NCBI RefSeq assembly: GCF_001422815.1
Contig: NZ_LMMP01000007.1
Coordinates: 62,001-126,000, forward strand
Length of the DNA: 64,000 nucleotides
From: Methylobacterium sp. Leaf91
Lineage (GTDB): Bacteria; Pseudomonadota; Alphaproteobacteria; Rhizobiales; Beijerinckiaceae
Direction: 5' to 3'
Below the pieces are notes generated by a model. It made no database searches. It was not told the DNA's origin and worked only from the letters and a program-made list of their open reading frames with translations. Each line of letters starts with the position of its first letter. Position 1 is the first letter of the stretch. The position numbers and the translations under genes are program-made. Below, in pieces: positions 1-8,225 of the stretch.

Positions 1-18
1 ACGCAGCGCATTCCCTTC

Positions 19-44
19 GGAACCGCGTCTGTTTCCGTGATGTT
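19..44 (+). promoter_or_regulatory. Possible EcfG-type general stress promoter
   Basis: GGAAC at 19-23 is followed after 17 bases by TGTT at 41-44. The alphaproteobacterial general stress sigma factor EcfG prefers GGAAC-N16/17-CGTT, so the -35 is perfect and the -10 has one mismatch. It sits about 40 bases upstream of the first of four genes whose products resemble stress-induced membrane proteins. The assignment rests on one motif and on context. Confidence 0.4.
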
Positions 45-85
45 GAAGAGCCACAGGTGACACAGACCACAAGTGATCGAGGAGT

Positions 86-595
86 ATGCGCGTGAACGCA
101 AATCAACCCACTGGCCCGGCATCCGCGGCGAACGCCCCCGGGATCGGCTCCGGCGAGGCTGCTACTCCGACCGGCGATTGGCGGACGCTGAAGGGCGATG
201 TCGAGGGCATCGCCGACGTGGCCGTCGAGCGTGGACGGGGATTCGTCGCCGCCGCACGCGCCCATGCCACCGACTATGCCGATCGCCGCAAAGGCGACGC
301 GGCCCAGTCCGTCAACGACCTGGCGCAGGGCCTGCGGGATTCGAGCAAGTCCTTCGAGGAGCAGCCCAACATCAAGGCGTTCTTCGACAGCGCCGCCGAG
401 GGCCTCGAACAGCTCGGTTCCTCCATCGAGAACCGCAGCTTCGCCGAGTTCTACGACGAGGCGGAAGCCTTCGCCCGCCGCGCGCCGGTGGCCGTCGCCG
501 TCGCCACCTTCGTGACCGGCTTCGTCGTCTCGCGCTTCATCAAGTCGTCGAGCATCGCGCATGACCGCGATGCCCGCGATTCCTTCCGAAGCTAG
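86..595 (+). CDS. Small stress-type protein with C-terminal membrane segment
   Basis: This 169-residue protein has an Ala/Gly/Pro-rich first 30 residues, a polar helical middle (about 35-130) and one hydrophobic segment near residues 133-151 followed by a short charged tail. It resembles the loosely defined nutrient-deprivation-induced proteins of Rhizobiales, but I cannot assign a molecular function. A GAGGAG at 79-84 lies too close to the ATG at 86 and is ideally spaced (7 bases) for the in-frame GTG at 92, so the true start may be 92. It is the first of four same-strand genes that share the plan of a helical soluble part plus one or two membrane segments, and probably heads a stress operon. 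Confidence 0.75.
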   Translation: MRVNANQPTGPASAANAPGIGSGEAATPTGDWRTLKGDVEGIADVAVERGRGFVAAARAHATDYADRRKGDAAQSVNDLAQGLRDSSKSFEEQPNIKAFFDSAAEGLEQLGSSIENRSFAEFYDEAEAFARRAPVAVAVATFVTGFVVSRFIKSSSIAHDRDARDSFRS

Positions 596-604
596 GCGGA
601 CGCC

Positions 605-1000
605 ATGTCGAACGCCCCTCAATCCAGCATTCAAAGCCTCGTCGGCGATGCCCTGCGCGAGACCAGCGAACTCGCGCGCAAGGAGATGGCGCTCTTTCGC
701 AACGAGATGACGAGCAACGTCCGCACGCTGTTCATCGGCCTCGCGCTGATGGTCGGCGCCGGCGTCTTCGGGGTCGTCGCCCTGTTCGTCCTCGTGGACG
801 CCCTGGTGAAATGGCTCGCGACGGTGGTGCATTCGGAAGCCTTGTCCGCTCTCATCGTCGGCGGCGTGCTTCTGGTCATCGCCATCGTCTTCGCCCTGAT
901 CGGGCGGAGCACCATGTCACTCTCCACCCTGGCGCCGACCCGCACGACACGGCAGATGCGCCAGGACGCGCGTGCGTTGTCGGAAAGGGTTTCGGGATGA
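605..1000 (+). CDS. Phage-holin-superfamily-like membrane protein (Holin-X / DUF1469 type)
   Basis: The 131-residue product has an amphipathic N-terminal helix (residues 8-38) and two membrane helices near 41-64 and 78-99. This layout and the 'LARKEMALFRNEM' style helix match the putative holin superfamily III proteins (YqjE/Holin-X like) that are widespread in bacteria and are usually stress-associated, not phage lysis genes. No endolysin or phage gene is nearby. An AGGCGG precedes the ATG. Its stop codon overlaps the ATG of the next gene (ATGA at 997-1000), which indicates translational coupling. Confidence 0.8.
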   Translation: MSNAPQSSIQSLVGDALRETSELARKEMALFRNEMTSNVRTLFIGLALMVGAGVFGVVALFVLVDALVKWLATVVHSEALSALIVGGVLLVIAIVFALIGRSTMSLSTLAPTRTTRQMRQDARALSERVSG

Positions 1001-1386
1001 GTGAATCGTTGAACGATCTCGAGAAGGACATCGAGGCGAGCCGTGCCCGCCTCGATCAGACCATCGATCGCATTCAGGACAGGCTCTCTGTCCCGAGCAT
1101 CGTCGACGACATGCTGGGCAATGTCCGCCGGACCCCGCTGAGCGGTGCCTATGACGGCGCTCTCGATGCGATACGGCGCAACCCGGTCCCCGTCCTGCTC
1201 ATCGCGGCCGGCATCGGCTGGCTTCTGCATCGCACCGGCAAGGATCGGCAGACGCTGACGAAGCGTCCGCTCATCGATCCCAACGGTGCGCTGCCGGTGA
1301 CGCCGGGCGTGGCCGCGAAGGCCTACGACCCCGACCAGCCGACCCGCCAGCCCGTGAGGGAACTGGCCGAAGCAAACCAGATCTGA
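997..1386 (+). CDS. DUF3618-type membrane protein
   Basis: I place the start at the ATG overlapping the previous stop (ATGA). This gives 129 residues, whereas the longer open frame from 811 would run over the holin-like gene. Residues 6-50 form the helical segment typical of DUF3618 (DLEKDIEASRARLDQTID), residues 62-79 are a membrane helix, and the tail is Pro-rich. DUF3618 proteins commonly sit beside Holin-X-like and DUF883-like genes, as here. Biochemical function is unknown; a membrane-associated role in stress adaptation is inferred. Confidence 0.8.
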   Translation: MSESLNDLEKDIEASRARLDQTIDRIQDRLSVPSIVDDMLGNVRRTPLSGAYDGALDAIRRNPVPVLLIAAGIGWLLHRTGKDRQTLTKRPLIDPNGALPVTPGVAAKAYDPDQPTRQPVRELAEANQI

Positions 1387-1465
1387 GCCATCACGGGCCG
1401 ATCGACACCCGACTGATCCGGCAGCGGCATCGCCGCCCCATCCCCATTCGACAGGAGTCGCATCC

Positions 1466-2155
1466 ATGAGTTCCAGCAGCATTCCGGGCGGGCCGAAGAG
1501 TTCCCTCCCCGACGATATCGCCGTCTCCGCCGGCCTCCCCCATGGCGACGAGACCGCCCGTTCGCTCCACGACATCTCCGACCGCGCGCGCAGCGAAACA
1601 CGGACCACGGCCGGCGACCTTCGCCACCAGGCCGGCCACCTCGCCGACGATACCCAGTCGAAAGCCGAGGGCTATGCCGACCGCGCCAAGGCCGCGGCCC
1701 TCGACGCCCGCGACACCGTCAAGGACAAGGCGGAATCGTTGCTCGACCGCGCGTCCGGGACCTATGACGACGCGCGTGAATGGGCGTCGGACGCCCACCG
1801 CTCCGGCCGTCGCAGCATCGGCGAGTTCGCCGAGCGTGGAAGCCAGCGCCTCGACCGCGGCAAGACCAATGTCGAGCAGTTCGTCACCGAGAACCCGCTT
1901 CTCGTCGGCGTCGTCGGCCTCGCGGCGGGAATGCTCCTCGGCGCCCTGCTTCCCAGGACGCGCCGTGAGGACGAGACGGTGGGACATTGGTCCGACGAGG
2001 TGAAGGACCAGGGCATCCGCTACGCCCGCGACTTCGCCGACCGTGGCCGCGAGTTCGTGGAGAGCGCGCTCGACCCAGAGAATCTCAACACCACGACCCA
2101 GGGCGGTTCCGAGCCGCTCCGCAAGCCGGATGTGCCGCCGGTGCGGCAGCACTGA
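1466..2155 (+). CDS. Coiled-coil protein with DUF883/ElaB-like membrane tail
   Basis: This 229-residue protein is highly polar and helical from about 30 to 135, with frequent Ala-Asp-Arg-Lys repeats like LEA or CsbD-type stress proteins. It then has a Gly-rich membrane segment at about 143-162 (ENPLLVGVVGLAAGMLLGAL) followed by basic residues. The 'ENPLLVG..GLAAG' motif is typical of the DUF883 (ElaB/YqjD) family, which tethers ribosomes or other factors to the inner membrane in enterobacteria. It starts 79 bases after the previous gene, with AGGAG upstream of the ATG, and is followed by a strong terminator, so it closes the locus. Confidence 0.75.
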   Translation: MSSSSIPGGPKSSLPDDIAVSAGLPHGDETARSLHDISDRARSETRTTAGDLRHQAGHLADDTQSKAEGYADRAKAAALDARDTVKDKAESLLDRASGTYDDAREWASDAHRSGRRSIGEFAERGSQRLDRGKTNVEQFVTENPLLVGVVGLAAGMLLGALLPRTRREDETVGHWSDEVKDQGIRYARDFADRGREFVESALDPENLNTTTQGGSEPLRKPDVPPVRQH

Positions 2156-2190
2156 GGGCAGGTTTCCGAGCCAAATTTCGCGACGGAAGA

Positions 2191-2220
2191 GGGGCGGCGC
2201 TCGACAGCGCCGCCCCTTTT
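2191..2220 (+). terminator. Rho-independent terminator of the stress locus
   Basis: A perfect 11-bp stem (2191-2201 paired with 2206-2216, GGGGCGGCGCT with its complement) encloses the loop CGAC and is followed by TTTT. It lies 35 bases after the coiled-coil gene and directly before pxpB, so pxpB probably has its own promoter or depends on read-through. Confidence 0.9.
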
Positions 2221-2238
2221 GTGTTCGGACTGGAGCGA

Positions 2239-3030
2239 GTGTCGGAATCGGGGTTGCCCCCGGGGCCGACGGAGATTGCGTCGAGCGAGGCCCCGCGACC
2301 CGTGTCAGCCCCTCAGCCCCGCCTGCTTTGGTGCGGCGACACTGCGGTCACCATCGAGTTCGGTGAGACGATCGACCCTGAGGCCAACGCGATGGTCCTG
2401 GCCCTCGATCGTGCCGTGCGGGATGGCGACATTCCCGGGCTCGTCGAAGCCGTCCCCACCTACCGCTCGCTGACGGTCCATCTCGATCCCTGCGCGACCG
2501 AGCCGAACCGGATCGAAGCCTCGCTCCTCGCCTTGATCGGCGCGGTCTCGACCGAGACGACGCCACGCCGGTTATGGCGCATCCCGGTGGTGTATGGCGG
2601 GTCCTTCGGCATCGATCTCGCCGATGTCGCCGCCCATCATGGGTTGAGCGCCGACGAGGTCGTGTCCCGGCATGCAGCAGCCGATTACCGGGTGGCCATG
2701 AACGGCTTCCTGCCGGGCTACGCCTATCTCTCCGGTCTCGACCCCAGCCTCGCTCTCTCGCGCCGGGAAAGCCCGAGGCCGGTAACGCCGGCCGGTACGA
2801 TCTCCATCGGCGGCGTGCAGGCTCTGGTGGCGAGCATCGCCGCCCCGAGCGGATGGCACCTCCTCGGGCGGACCCCCGTGCGCGCCTTCCTGCCGGGCCG
2901 CGACCCGGTCTTCCTGTTCGAGCCCGGCGACACCATCCGCTTCCTGCCCATCGAGCCGGAAAGATGGGACGAACTCGACCGGGCAGCGGGGGCCGGTGAG
3001 TGCATCGTCGAATGCGAGACAACGCCGTGA
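2239..3030 (+). CDS. pxpB: 5-oxoprolinase subunit PxpB (KipI family)
   Basis: PxpB works with PxpA and PxpC to hydrolyse 5-oxoproline to glutamate with ATP; older literature calls the family KipI or allophanate hydrolase subunit 1. The body begins at 'PRLLWCGDTAVTIEFG' and contains the family's 'NGFLPGYAYLSGLD' and 'GGVQALVASIAAPSGWHLLGRTP' blocks. The open frame extends far upstream through the terminator, so a start near GTG 2239 (263 residues) or GTG 2302 (242 residues, nearer the usual 220-240) is more likely. It overlaps pxpC by a few bases. No pxpA (LamB/YcsF family) is visible next to the pair. Confidence 0.9.
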   Translation: MSESGLPPGPTEIASSEAPRPVSAPQPRLLWCGDTAVTIEFGETIDPEANAMVLALDRAVRDGDIPGLVEAVPTYRSLTVHLDPCATEPNRIEASLLALIGAVSTETTPRRLWRIPVVYGGSFGIDLADVAAHHGLSADEVVSRHAAADYRVAMNGFLPGYAYLSGLDPSLALSRRESPRPVTPAGTISIGGVQALVASIAAPSGWHLLGRTPVRAFLPGRDPVFLFEPGDTIRFLPIEPERWDELDRAAGAGECIVECETTP

Positions 3031-4052
3031 CCGGGCGTCTCGTCATCCGCAGATGCCATGGCGCGCTCAGCCTCCAGGATGGCGGACGGCAGGGCTACCA
3101 GCGCTACGGCCTTTCCGGCTCCGGTGCGATGGACCGCCTCGCCATGGCGACCGCCAACGCGCTGGTGGGCAATGCCCCTGACACACCGGTCCTCGAATTC
3201 GGCCTCGGCGGCGGCAGCTTCGTGATGGAGGCCGGACAGGGATGGTTCGCCTGCGCTGGCGCGCCCGGCACGCTCCGTATCGACGGCGCCCCCCTTGCCA
3301 GTCACCGCACCGCGACCCTGGCGCGAGGCGCCGAACTCATCGTGGACCCGCCGCGTGAGGGAGCGTTCGTCTACCTCGCCGTGGCCGGCGGGTTCGAAGC
3401 GGGTGCCGTGCTCGGTAGCGTCTCGCTGCATCTCCGCGCCGGTATCGGGGGCGTCGAGGGACGTCTGTTCCGATCCGGCGACCATCTGACCTTCGCCGCG
3501 ATGGAGAGTACTGCACTGGGTGACCGGACCATCGATGCCGTTCCCCTCGACCGAGATGCACCGATCCGCGTCCTGCTCGGCCCCCAGGCCGAACGCTTCA
3601 CCCAAGGCGGGATCGACACGCTGTTGGGCTCGACCTTCACCGTGTCGCATCGCGCCGACCGGATGGGATACCAGCTCGACGGCCCGGCCATCGCCCATGG
3701 CGCGGGCGGCTACAACATCGTCTCCGACGCCACCGTCATGGGCTCGATTCAGGTGCCAGGCAACGGCCTGCCCATCGTGCTGATGGCGGATCGGCAGACC
3801 ACGGGCGGCTACCCGAAGATCGCGACGGTGATCTCGGCCGATCTGCGCCGCCTCGCCCAAAGCCGGCCGGGCGATCCGATCCGGTTCGAGGCCGTCACCC
3901 TGGCAACAGCGCGGGAGGCCGCCCTCCGGCGGCAGCGCGATATCGCCGACCTGCCCGGCCGCCTTCGGCCGCTGGGGGGCTTCGACGCGGAGCGGCTCCT
4001 GGGGGCAAACCTCGCCGGTCACGCCGTCGATGCCCTGCGGGAAGGCCCATAA
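3012..4052 (+). CDS. pxpC: 5-oxoprolinase subunit PxpC (KipA family)
   Basis: This is the biotin-dependent-carboxyltransferase-like partner of PxpB (family KipA / allophanate hydrolase subunit 2). Recognisable blocks are 'LQDGGRQGYQRYGLSGSGAMD' near the N-terminus, 'LGPQAERFT', 'RADRMGYQLDGP' and 'MGSIQVPGNGLPIVLMADRQTTGGYPKIA' toward the C-terminus. The start is uncertain among GTG 3000, ATG 3012 and GTG 3027; the last would give a GTGA overlap with the pxpB stop. From 3012 the product has 346 residues, close to the family norm. The overlap with pxpB indicates an operon. Confidence 0.92.
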   Translation: MRDNAVTGRLVIRRCHGALSLQDGGRQGYQRYGLSGSGAMDRLAMATANALVGNAPDTPVLEFGLGGGSFVMEAGQGWFACAGAPGTLRIDGAPLASHRTATLARGAELIVDPPREGAFVYLAVAGGFEAGAVLGSVSLHLRAGIGGVEGRLFRSGDHLTFAAMESTALGDRTIDAVPLDRDAPIRVLLGPQAERFTQGGIDTLLGSTFTVSHRADRMGYQLDGPAIAHGAGGYNIVSDATVMGSIQVPGNGLPIVLMADRQTTGGYPKIATVISADLRRLAQSRPGDPIRFEAVTLATAREAALRRQRDIADLPGRLRPLGGFDAERLLGANLAGHAVDALREGP

Positions 4053-4147
4053 GACGTGACGGCATCCGGTCTTACCGAAATTGATTCGTTCGGCAGTGCG
4101 CGACACCCCGATGCCGAAGGGCGTCTGTGTGCGGGAGGAGGGCCAGG

Positions 4148-4354
4148 ATGCGGATCGCCGCGTTGATCTTCGGCCTGGCGCTGCTCGTGGCGACGGCCTT
4201 CTGGTTCTTCTACCTCGTCCCCCTGGGATGCGCGATGAACACCACCGGCTGCAACGAGCGGTTCACGGTGTGGAGCGGCCTGGGCCTGGTCCATTTCTGG
4301 ACGCCCTTCCTCATCGCCATCTCGGCGATGGCCTATGGTCTGGGACGGCCGTGA
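4148..4354 (+). CDS. Small two-helix membrane protein
   Basis: This 68-residue protein begins at ATG 4148 with a GGAGGAGGG-type ribosome site just upstream. It has an N-terminal hydrophobic helix (about 2-24), a short loop with two cysteines (GCAMNTTGC), and a second hydrophobic helix (about 46-64). I do not recognise a family. It stands alone between pxpC and a minus-strand gene with which it is convergent. Codon use fits the neighbourhood. Confidence 0.6.
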   Translation: MRIAALIFGLALLVATAFWFFYLVPLGCAMNTTGCNERFTVWSGLGLVHFWTPFLIAISAMAYGLGRP

Positions 4355-4427
4355 TCTTACGTGCCTGGCCAACGATTGCCGCGCCGGCAGCGAGGGGAAG
4401 CCGTCGCCCCCTCGTTTCATTCAGGCT

Positions 4428-4655
4428 TCACGGGGCCTGCCATTCGACACCGGCATGCTCGCGGATATCGCCGGGCGCGGACCCGGTATCGGCATCGCTG
4501 ACCCAGTCGCTCGGCTCGACCACATCGACGATCTCGTCGTCTGGATAGGCCGCGGCGAGAAAGACCTTGGCCTCGCCCTCGGCGGCAGCCCGGACCGTGA
4601 CCAGCGGGCGAAAGCCCTTGGCGGCGCGGATGTTGGCGATGAAGAGCTTCGTCAT
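4428..4655 (-). CDS. Small conserved-looking protein, unknown function
   Basis: The likely start is the ATG at 4655, which has an AGGAG seven bases upstream; the open frame extends further but has no comparable site. The 75-residue product begins MTKLFIANIRAAKGF and is acidic toward its end (PDDEIVDVVEPSDW). No transmembrane segment or catalytic motif is visible. It may be a small cytoplasmic protein conserved in Methylobacteriaceae, but that is a guess. Confidence 0.55.
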   Translation of the reverse strand: MTKLFIANIRAAKGFRPLVTVRAAAEGEAKVFLAAAYPDDEIVDVVEPSDWVSDADTGSAPGDIREHAGVEWQAP

Positions 4656-4846
4656 GTGCATTCTCCTGGGCACGCCTGAGCGCGACACTCGGCTAACGCG
4701 GGAAACCTCGATCCGCGCGGGCCCTCGATGAAAATGATGGGCCGCCACCTCTCGAAGCGTGGAGGCCCTTTACCCAACGCGGCGATGCCTGCCGAATTCC
4801 CCCCATCCGTCTCGACGCCGCGCGAGCGAGCCGCTATCGGGGCAGC

Positions 4847-5398
4847 ATGAAGCTCGCCGATTGCGACATCCTCATCCTCCCCGGCTATGCAGGCTCGGAA
4901 GACGGCCATTGGCAGGCCGGCTGGGCCGCCCGCATGGCCAATGCCCGCATCGTCGAGCAGGAGGACTGGCACCATCCCGAAGCCGGCTCCTGGCGCGCGC
5001 GTATCGTCGAGGCGGTGGAGGCGGCGACGCGTCCGGTGATCCTCATCGCCCACAGCCTCGGCGTGGTCGCCTCCGTGCAGGCCGCGCCCGCCTTCCCCGA
5101 GGGCAAGGTGCGGGGTGCCCTCTTGGTGGCGTTCCCGGATGTGGAGCAGACGCCGAACCTGCCATCGAGCGTCACGGATTTCGCGCCGGTGCCGCGCGAT
5201 CCCCTGCCCTTCCCGTCCTTGCTGGTGGCGAGCCGCAACGACCCCTATTGCGCCTATGACCGAGCCGAGGACTTCGCCTATTCCTGGGGCTCCGCCCTGG
5301 TCGATGCGGGTGAATCCGGTCACATCAACGTGGCGAGCGGGCATGGTCCCTGGCCCGAAGGGCTGATGCGCCTGGCGGGCTTCCTCAAGGGGCTCTGA
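4847..5398 (+). CDS. RBBP9/YdeN-type alpha/beta hydrolase
   Basis: This 183-residue protein is a compact serine hydrolase. The opening 'ILILPGYAGSEDGHWQ' and the nucleophile elbow 'IAHSLG' are hallmarks of the RBBP9/YdeN family. A catalytic Asp is present in 'SRNDPYC' and a His in 'ESGHINVASGHG'. The natural substrate of bacterial members is not established. It ends one base before the convergent YcjF-like gene. Confidence 0.9.
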   Translation: MKLADCDILILPGYAGSEDGHWQAGWAARMANARIVEQEDWHHPEAGSWRARIVEAVEAATRPVILIAHSLGVVASVQAAPAFPEGKVRGALLVAFPDVEQTPNLPSSVTDFAPVPRDPLPFPSLLVASRNDPYCAYDRAEDFAYSWGSALVDAGESGHINVASGHGPWPEGLMRLAGFLKGL

Positions 5399-5399
5399 T

Positions 5400-6431
5400 T
5401 CACGCCTTCTCGGCACCGCCCATCGGCTTCAGCAACTCCCCGGCCACATCCGACAGGCGCGGCGGCTCCTCCCTGACGAAGGGGAGCGGGCGGCAGACGG
5501 CCAGGGCCGCGAGGCCGAACCGGGCGGTCATCAGGCCGTTGAGCACGCCCTCGCCGAGCTTCGCCGAGACCCGCGCGGCGATGCCGAGGCCGAGAACCTG
5601 CTGGATCATGCTCTCGCCCACCGCCATCCCGCCCGTGACGGTGAGATGCGCGAAGGCGGCGCGGGCAAGACGCAGGAAGCCGAGGAAACCCGGGCGCCCG
5701 CCATAGATCGTCGCGATCTGACGCAGGAGGCGCACCGCGGCAAAGACCACGAAGGCCACGTCGACGATGGCGCGCGGGCTCAGAGCCGTCACCGCCGAGA
5801 CCTGCTTGGCGGCCGAGGCGATGGCGTTGCGGGCCTGCCGGTCGAGGGGTTCGAGCAGCTCGTGCTCGGCGAGCCCGATCCGGTCGTCAACATCGAGAAT
5901 CGTATCGCCCAGAGCTTTCAGGCGCTGGCGGCCGGCCACCAGCCCGGTCCTCGTGGCGTAGAGGTCGCAAAGTTCGGCGACCACCGCCTGCGCGCCGGTG
6001 TGATCCCGCGTGGCGATGGCCTCGATGGCCTTCGCCCGCAGCTTCTCGATCCGGCGCTCGCGCCAGATGCCCGCGAGCTCGCGCATCACCAGGGCGAGGA
6101 AGGCGATGGCCGCGAGGACGAGCAGGGCCAGAGCGACGCCGCCGAGCCAGGGCGCGGCGGAGAACAGGTCCGCGATCATCCGCTCCAGCGACAGGCCGAT
6201 GCCGAGGGAGACGAGGCCGCCCAAAGCCAGCATCAGCACCGACAACCAGGGCGCTCGGGATTTCGGAGCCACCGGCACGGCGGTGCCGTCCGCGGCCTCG
6301 ACGATCTCGAACGGCTCTTCGACGATCCTGACCGCGTTCGGCGGCTCCGGCGGCGGAACGATGCCCTCCAGTCCCTCGGCCGGCTCGGCGGCGGGGATGC
6401 GGAAGGCGCGGGGACGGTTCGGAGAGGTCAT
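5400..6431 (-). CDS. YcjF-like inner membrane protein (TIGR01620 / DUF697)
   Basis: I place the start at ATG 6431; the frame upstream only crosses a palindromic repeat. The 343-residue product has a proline-rich acidic N-terminus (1-55), two membrane helices (about 65-125, 'LSVLMLALGGLVSLGIGLSL' then 'GGVALALLVLAAIAFLALVM'), and a cytosolic DUF697-type helical domain with 'TALSPRAIVDVAFVVFAAVRLLRQIA' and 'GGRPGFLGFLRLARAAFAHL'. It lies downstream of a YcjX-like GTPase on the same strand, the conserved partner in many proteobacteria. The pair is stress-linked, but its biochemical role is unresolved. Confidence 0.9.
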   Translation of the reverse strand: MTSPNRPRAFRIPAAEPAEGLEGIVPPPEPPNAVRIVEEPFEIVEAADGTAVPVAPKSRAPWLSVLMLALGGLVSLGIGLSLERMIADLFSAAPWLGGVALALLVLAAIAFLALVMRELAGIWRERRIEKLRAKAIEAIATRDHTGAQAVVAELCDLYATRTGLVAGRQRLKALGDTILDVDDRIGLAEHELLEPLDRQARNAIASAAKQVSAVTALSPRAIVDVAFVVFAAVRLLRQIATIYGGRPGFLGFLRLARAAFAHLTVTGGMAVGESMIQQVLGLGIAARVSAKLGEGVLNGLMTARFGLAALAVCRPLPFVREEPPRLSDVAGELLKPMGGAEKA

Positions 6432-6485
6432 GGGCGGACCTTTGATAATGGCATGGTCGCGAAGTGGGATAGATCGGTCGAGCGC

Positions 6486-6674
6486 TCCTCTCCCCGCCTG
6501 CGGGGAGAGGGACGTGTCCCCCCCTCGTCGGGGGGCACGTCGAGGCGGCAGCCGAGGGTGAGGGGGCGATTGCGACAATGCCACATCCGGTCCGGCCCCC
6601 TCACCCTCGCTCCGCTCGTCGCGGGGACGACGAGGTCCCCGCGACCCTCTCCCCGCGCGCGGGGAGAGGGGGAC
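6486..6674. repeat. Palindromic intergenic repeat cluster
   Basis: The gap between the YcjF-like and YcjX-like genes is packed with GC-rich inverted repeats. CTCTCCCCGC is paired with GCGGGGAGAG at both ends, GAGGGTGAGGGGGC is paired with GCCCCCTCACCCTC across the middle, and there is a CCCCCC/GGGGGG hairpin near 6517-6535. It resembles the dispersed palindromic elements of Methylobacterium and related genera. A related but distinct element lies inside the helicase gene at 47734-47860. It may attenuate read-through between the two genes. Confidence 0.75.
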
Positions 6675-6690
6675 TCGCTCGGCCCGGCGC

Positions 6691-8130
6691 TCACGTGAGC
6701 TTGTCGCCGATGAGGAACTGCATCGCCCGGTCGAGGCGGATCTGCGGCAGGTGGCCGGGCCGGCCATGGGCGTCGGGCCGGATCAGCGGGGGGCGGAAGC
6801 GGGGAAAGCGGAGCGATCCGGGCGGGACCGCGCCGTCGAGAACGGATTCGGGTCGCGAGGGCAGTTCGCCGGGGAACACCGCCGCCTCGCTCCGCCCGTC
6901 GAAAATCTCGTCGCCCACATGCTCGCCCGCCTCGGGCGTTCCCGAGACCGCGCGCAGGGTCATGCCGTCATCGTGGACCGTGGTCTCCCGCGTGGCCCGC
7001 ACGGAGGCGAGGGCGACGGTGCCGACGCGAGCGCCGGCCGCCTCGGTCCGGCGCATGGCGCGGGAGACGAGGAGCCGCAGCAAAGCCTCCAGCCGATCAT
7101 GGCTGGTCTGGTGCAGGTGATCCGCCTTGGTGGCCGCGAACATGATGCGATCCGCCCTCGGCGCGAACAGGCGCGACAGGATGGTATTGCGGCCGATGCG
7201 GAAGCTGAGGAGCACGGTGTCGAGCGCCTCTTCCAATTCGGCGAGGGCGGCCGGCCCGGCATCGACGGCGGCGAGCACGTCCACGAGGACGATCTGGCGA
7301 TCCACCCGCTGAAAATGGTTGCGGAAGAACGGCTCCACGACCTTGGCCTTGTAGGCCTCGAACCGCCGTTCCATGAGCCCCGCGAGGCTGTTCGGGACGA
7401 TGGTCTCCGGCAGGCCGTCGAGGGGCGCGAAGGTCAGAGCCGGCGATCCGGCGAGGTCGCCCGGCATGAGGAAGCGGCCCGGCGGCGTGGTCGCCACCGA
7501 TTCCGGCCCGGCGCGCAAAGCGGTGAGATAGGCGGTGAAGGCGATGCTCGCCCGCTCGGCCACGACCTCGTCGAGGGGGCCGGACGGGTCGAGGTCCTTG
7601 AGCACCGCCAGCCAGGGCGCCGCGATGGCGGCGCGCCCGGTGCGCCGGGTGCCCGCGATGGTGGCGGCGGCCCATTCCGCGTAGCTCTGGTCGATCAGAG
7701 CGAGGTCGAGGAGCCATTCGCCGGGATAATCCACCACGTCGAGCATCAGCGTGCCCGGCCCGGAGCGCCAGCCGCCCTTGCGCTCGTATTCGATGGCGAG
7801 GCGGAACTGGCTGATCCGGTCGGTGGAGCGCGGCCACAGGCGCTGCTCCGTCAGGGCCGCGAAATGATCCTCGTAGGGGAAGCGCGGGATGTCGTCGTCG
7901 GGTTGCGGCACGAGGCGGGCCCGGCGCAGCCGTCCCTCATGCGCCGGGGCGAAGGCCGGCAGGGCATGGGTTTCCACCAGATGATGGATCAGCGCGGTGG
8001 TGAACACCGTCTTGCCCGACCGCGCGAGACCGGTGACGCCGAGCCTCAGGGTCGGCTGGATCAGGAGATCGCTCGATGCCTCGGCGAAGGCCTGGATCGC
8101 GGAGCCCGCGCGCGAGGCGAAGCTGATCAT
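6691..8130 (-). CDS. YcjX-like P-loop GTPase (DUF463)
   Basis: The 479-residue protein has a clear Walker A 'GLARSGKT' at residues 34-41 and the family blocks 'DVVDYPGEWLLDLALIDQSY' and 'IVLVDVLAAVDAG' of the YcjX/COG3106 group, which are predicted dynamin-like or GTP-binding proteins of the stress response. 'FAATKADHLH' near residue 335 probably serves as the TKxD base-specificity motif. It is followed on the same strand by the YcjF-like membrane protein, its usual partner, across a repeat-filled gap. Length fits the family. Confidence 0.92.
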   Translation of the reverse strand: MISFASRAGSAIQAFAEASSDLLIQPTLRLGVTGLARSGKTVFTTALIHHLVETHALPAFAPAHEGRLRRARLVPQPDDDIPRFPYEDHFAALTEQRLWPRSTDRISQFRLAIEYERKGGWRSGPGTLMLDVVDYPGEWLLDLALIDQSYAEWAAATIAGTRRTGRAAIAAPWLAVLKDLDPSGPLDEVVAERASIAFTAYLTALRAGPESVATTPPGRFLMPGDLAGSPALTFAPLDGLPETIVPNSLAGLMERRFEAYKAKVVEPFFRNHFQRVDRQIVLVDVLAAVDAGPAALAELEEALDTVLLSFRIGRNTILSRLFAPRADRIMFAATKADHLHQTSHDRLEALLRLLVSRAMRRTEAAGARVGTVALASVRATRETTVHDDGMTLRAVSGTPEAGEHVGDEIFDGRSEAAVFPGELPSRPESVLDGAVPPGSLRFPRFRPPLIRPDAHGRPGHLPQIRLDRAMQFLIGDKLT

Positions 8131-8225
8131 GAAGCGAGGGTCTCGTTTGGCCGGAGGGGGAGGATGGGTGGCGAATGCAGTGGTGAGGTGGCGCGCGCGT
8201 CAAGCGAACGCAAGAACCGGACGCG

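Noticed and set aside
605..1000. Phage holin or prophage remnant
   Set aside because: Holin-superfamily-like proteins of this length are ordinary chromosomal stress proteins, and no endolysin, integrase or structural gene is near.
6486..6674. CRISPR-like repeats
   Set aside because: The repeats are inverted palindromes of different lengths, not direct repeats with unique spacers, and no cas genes are in the window.
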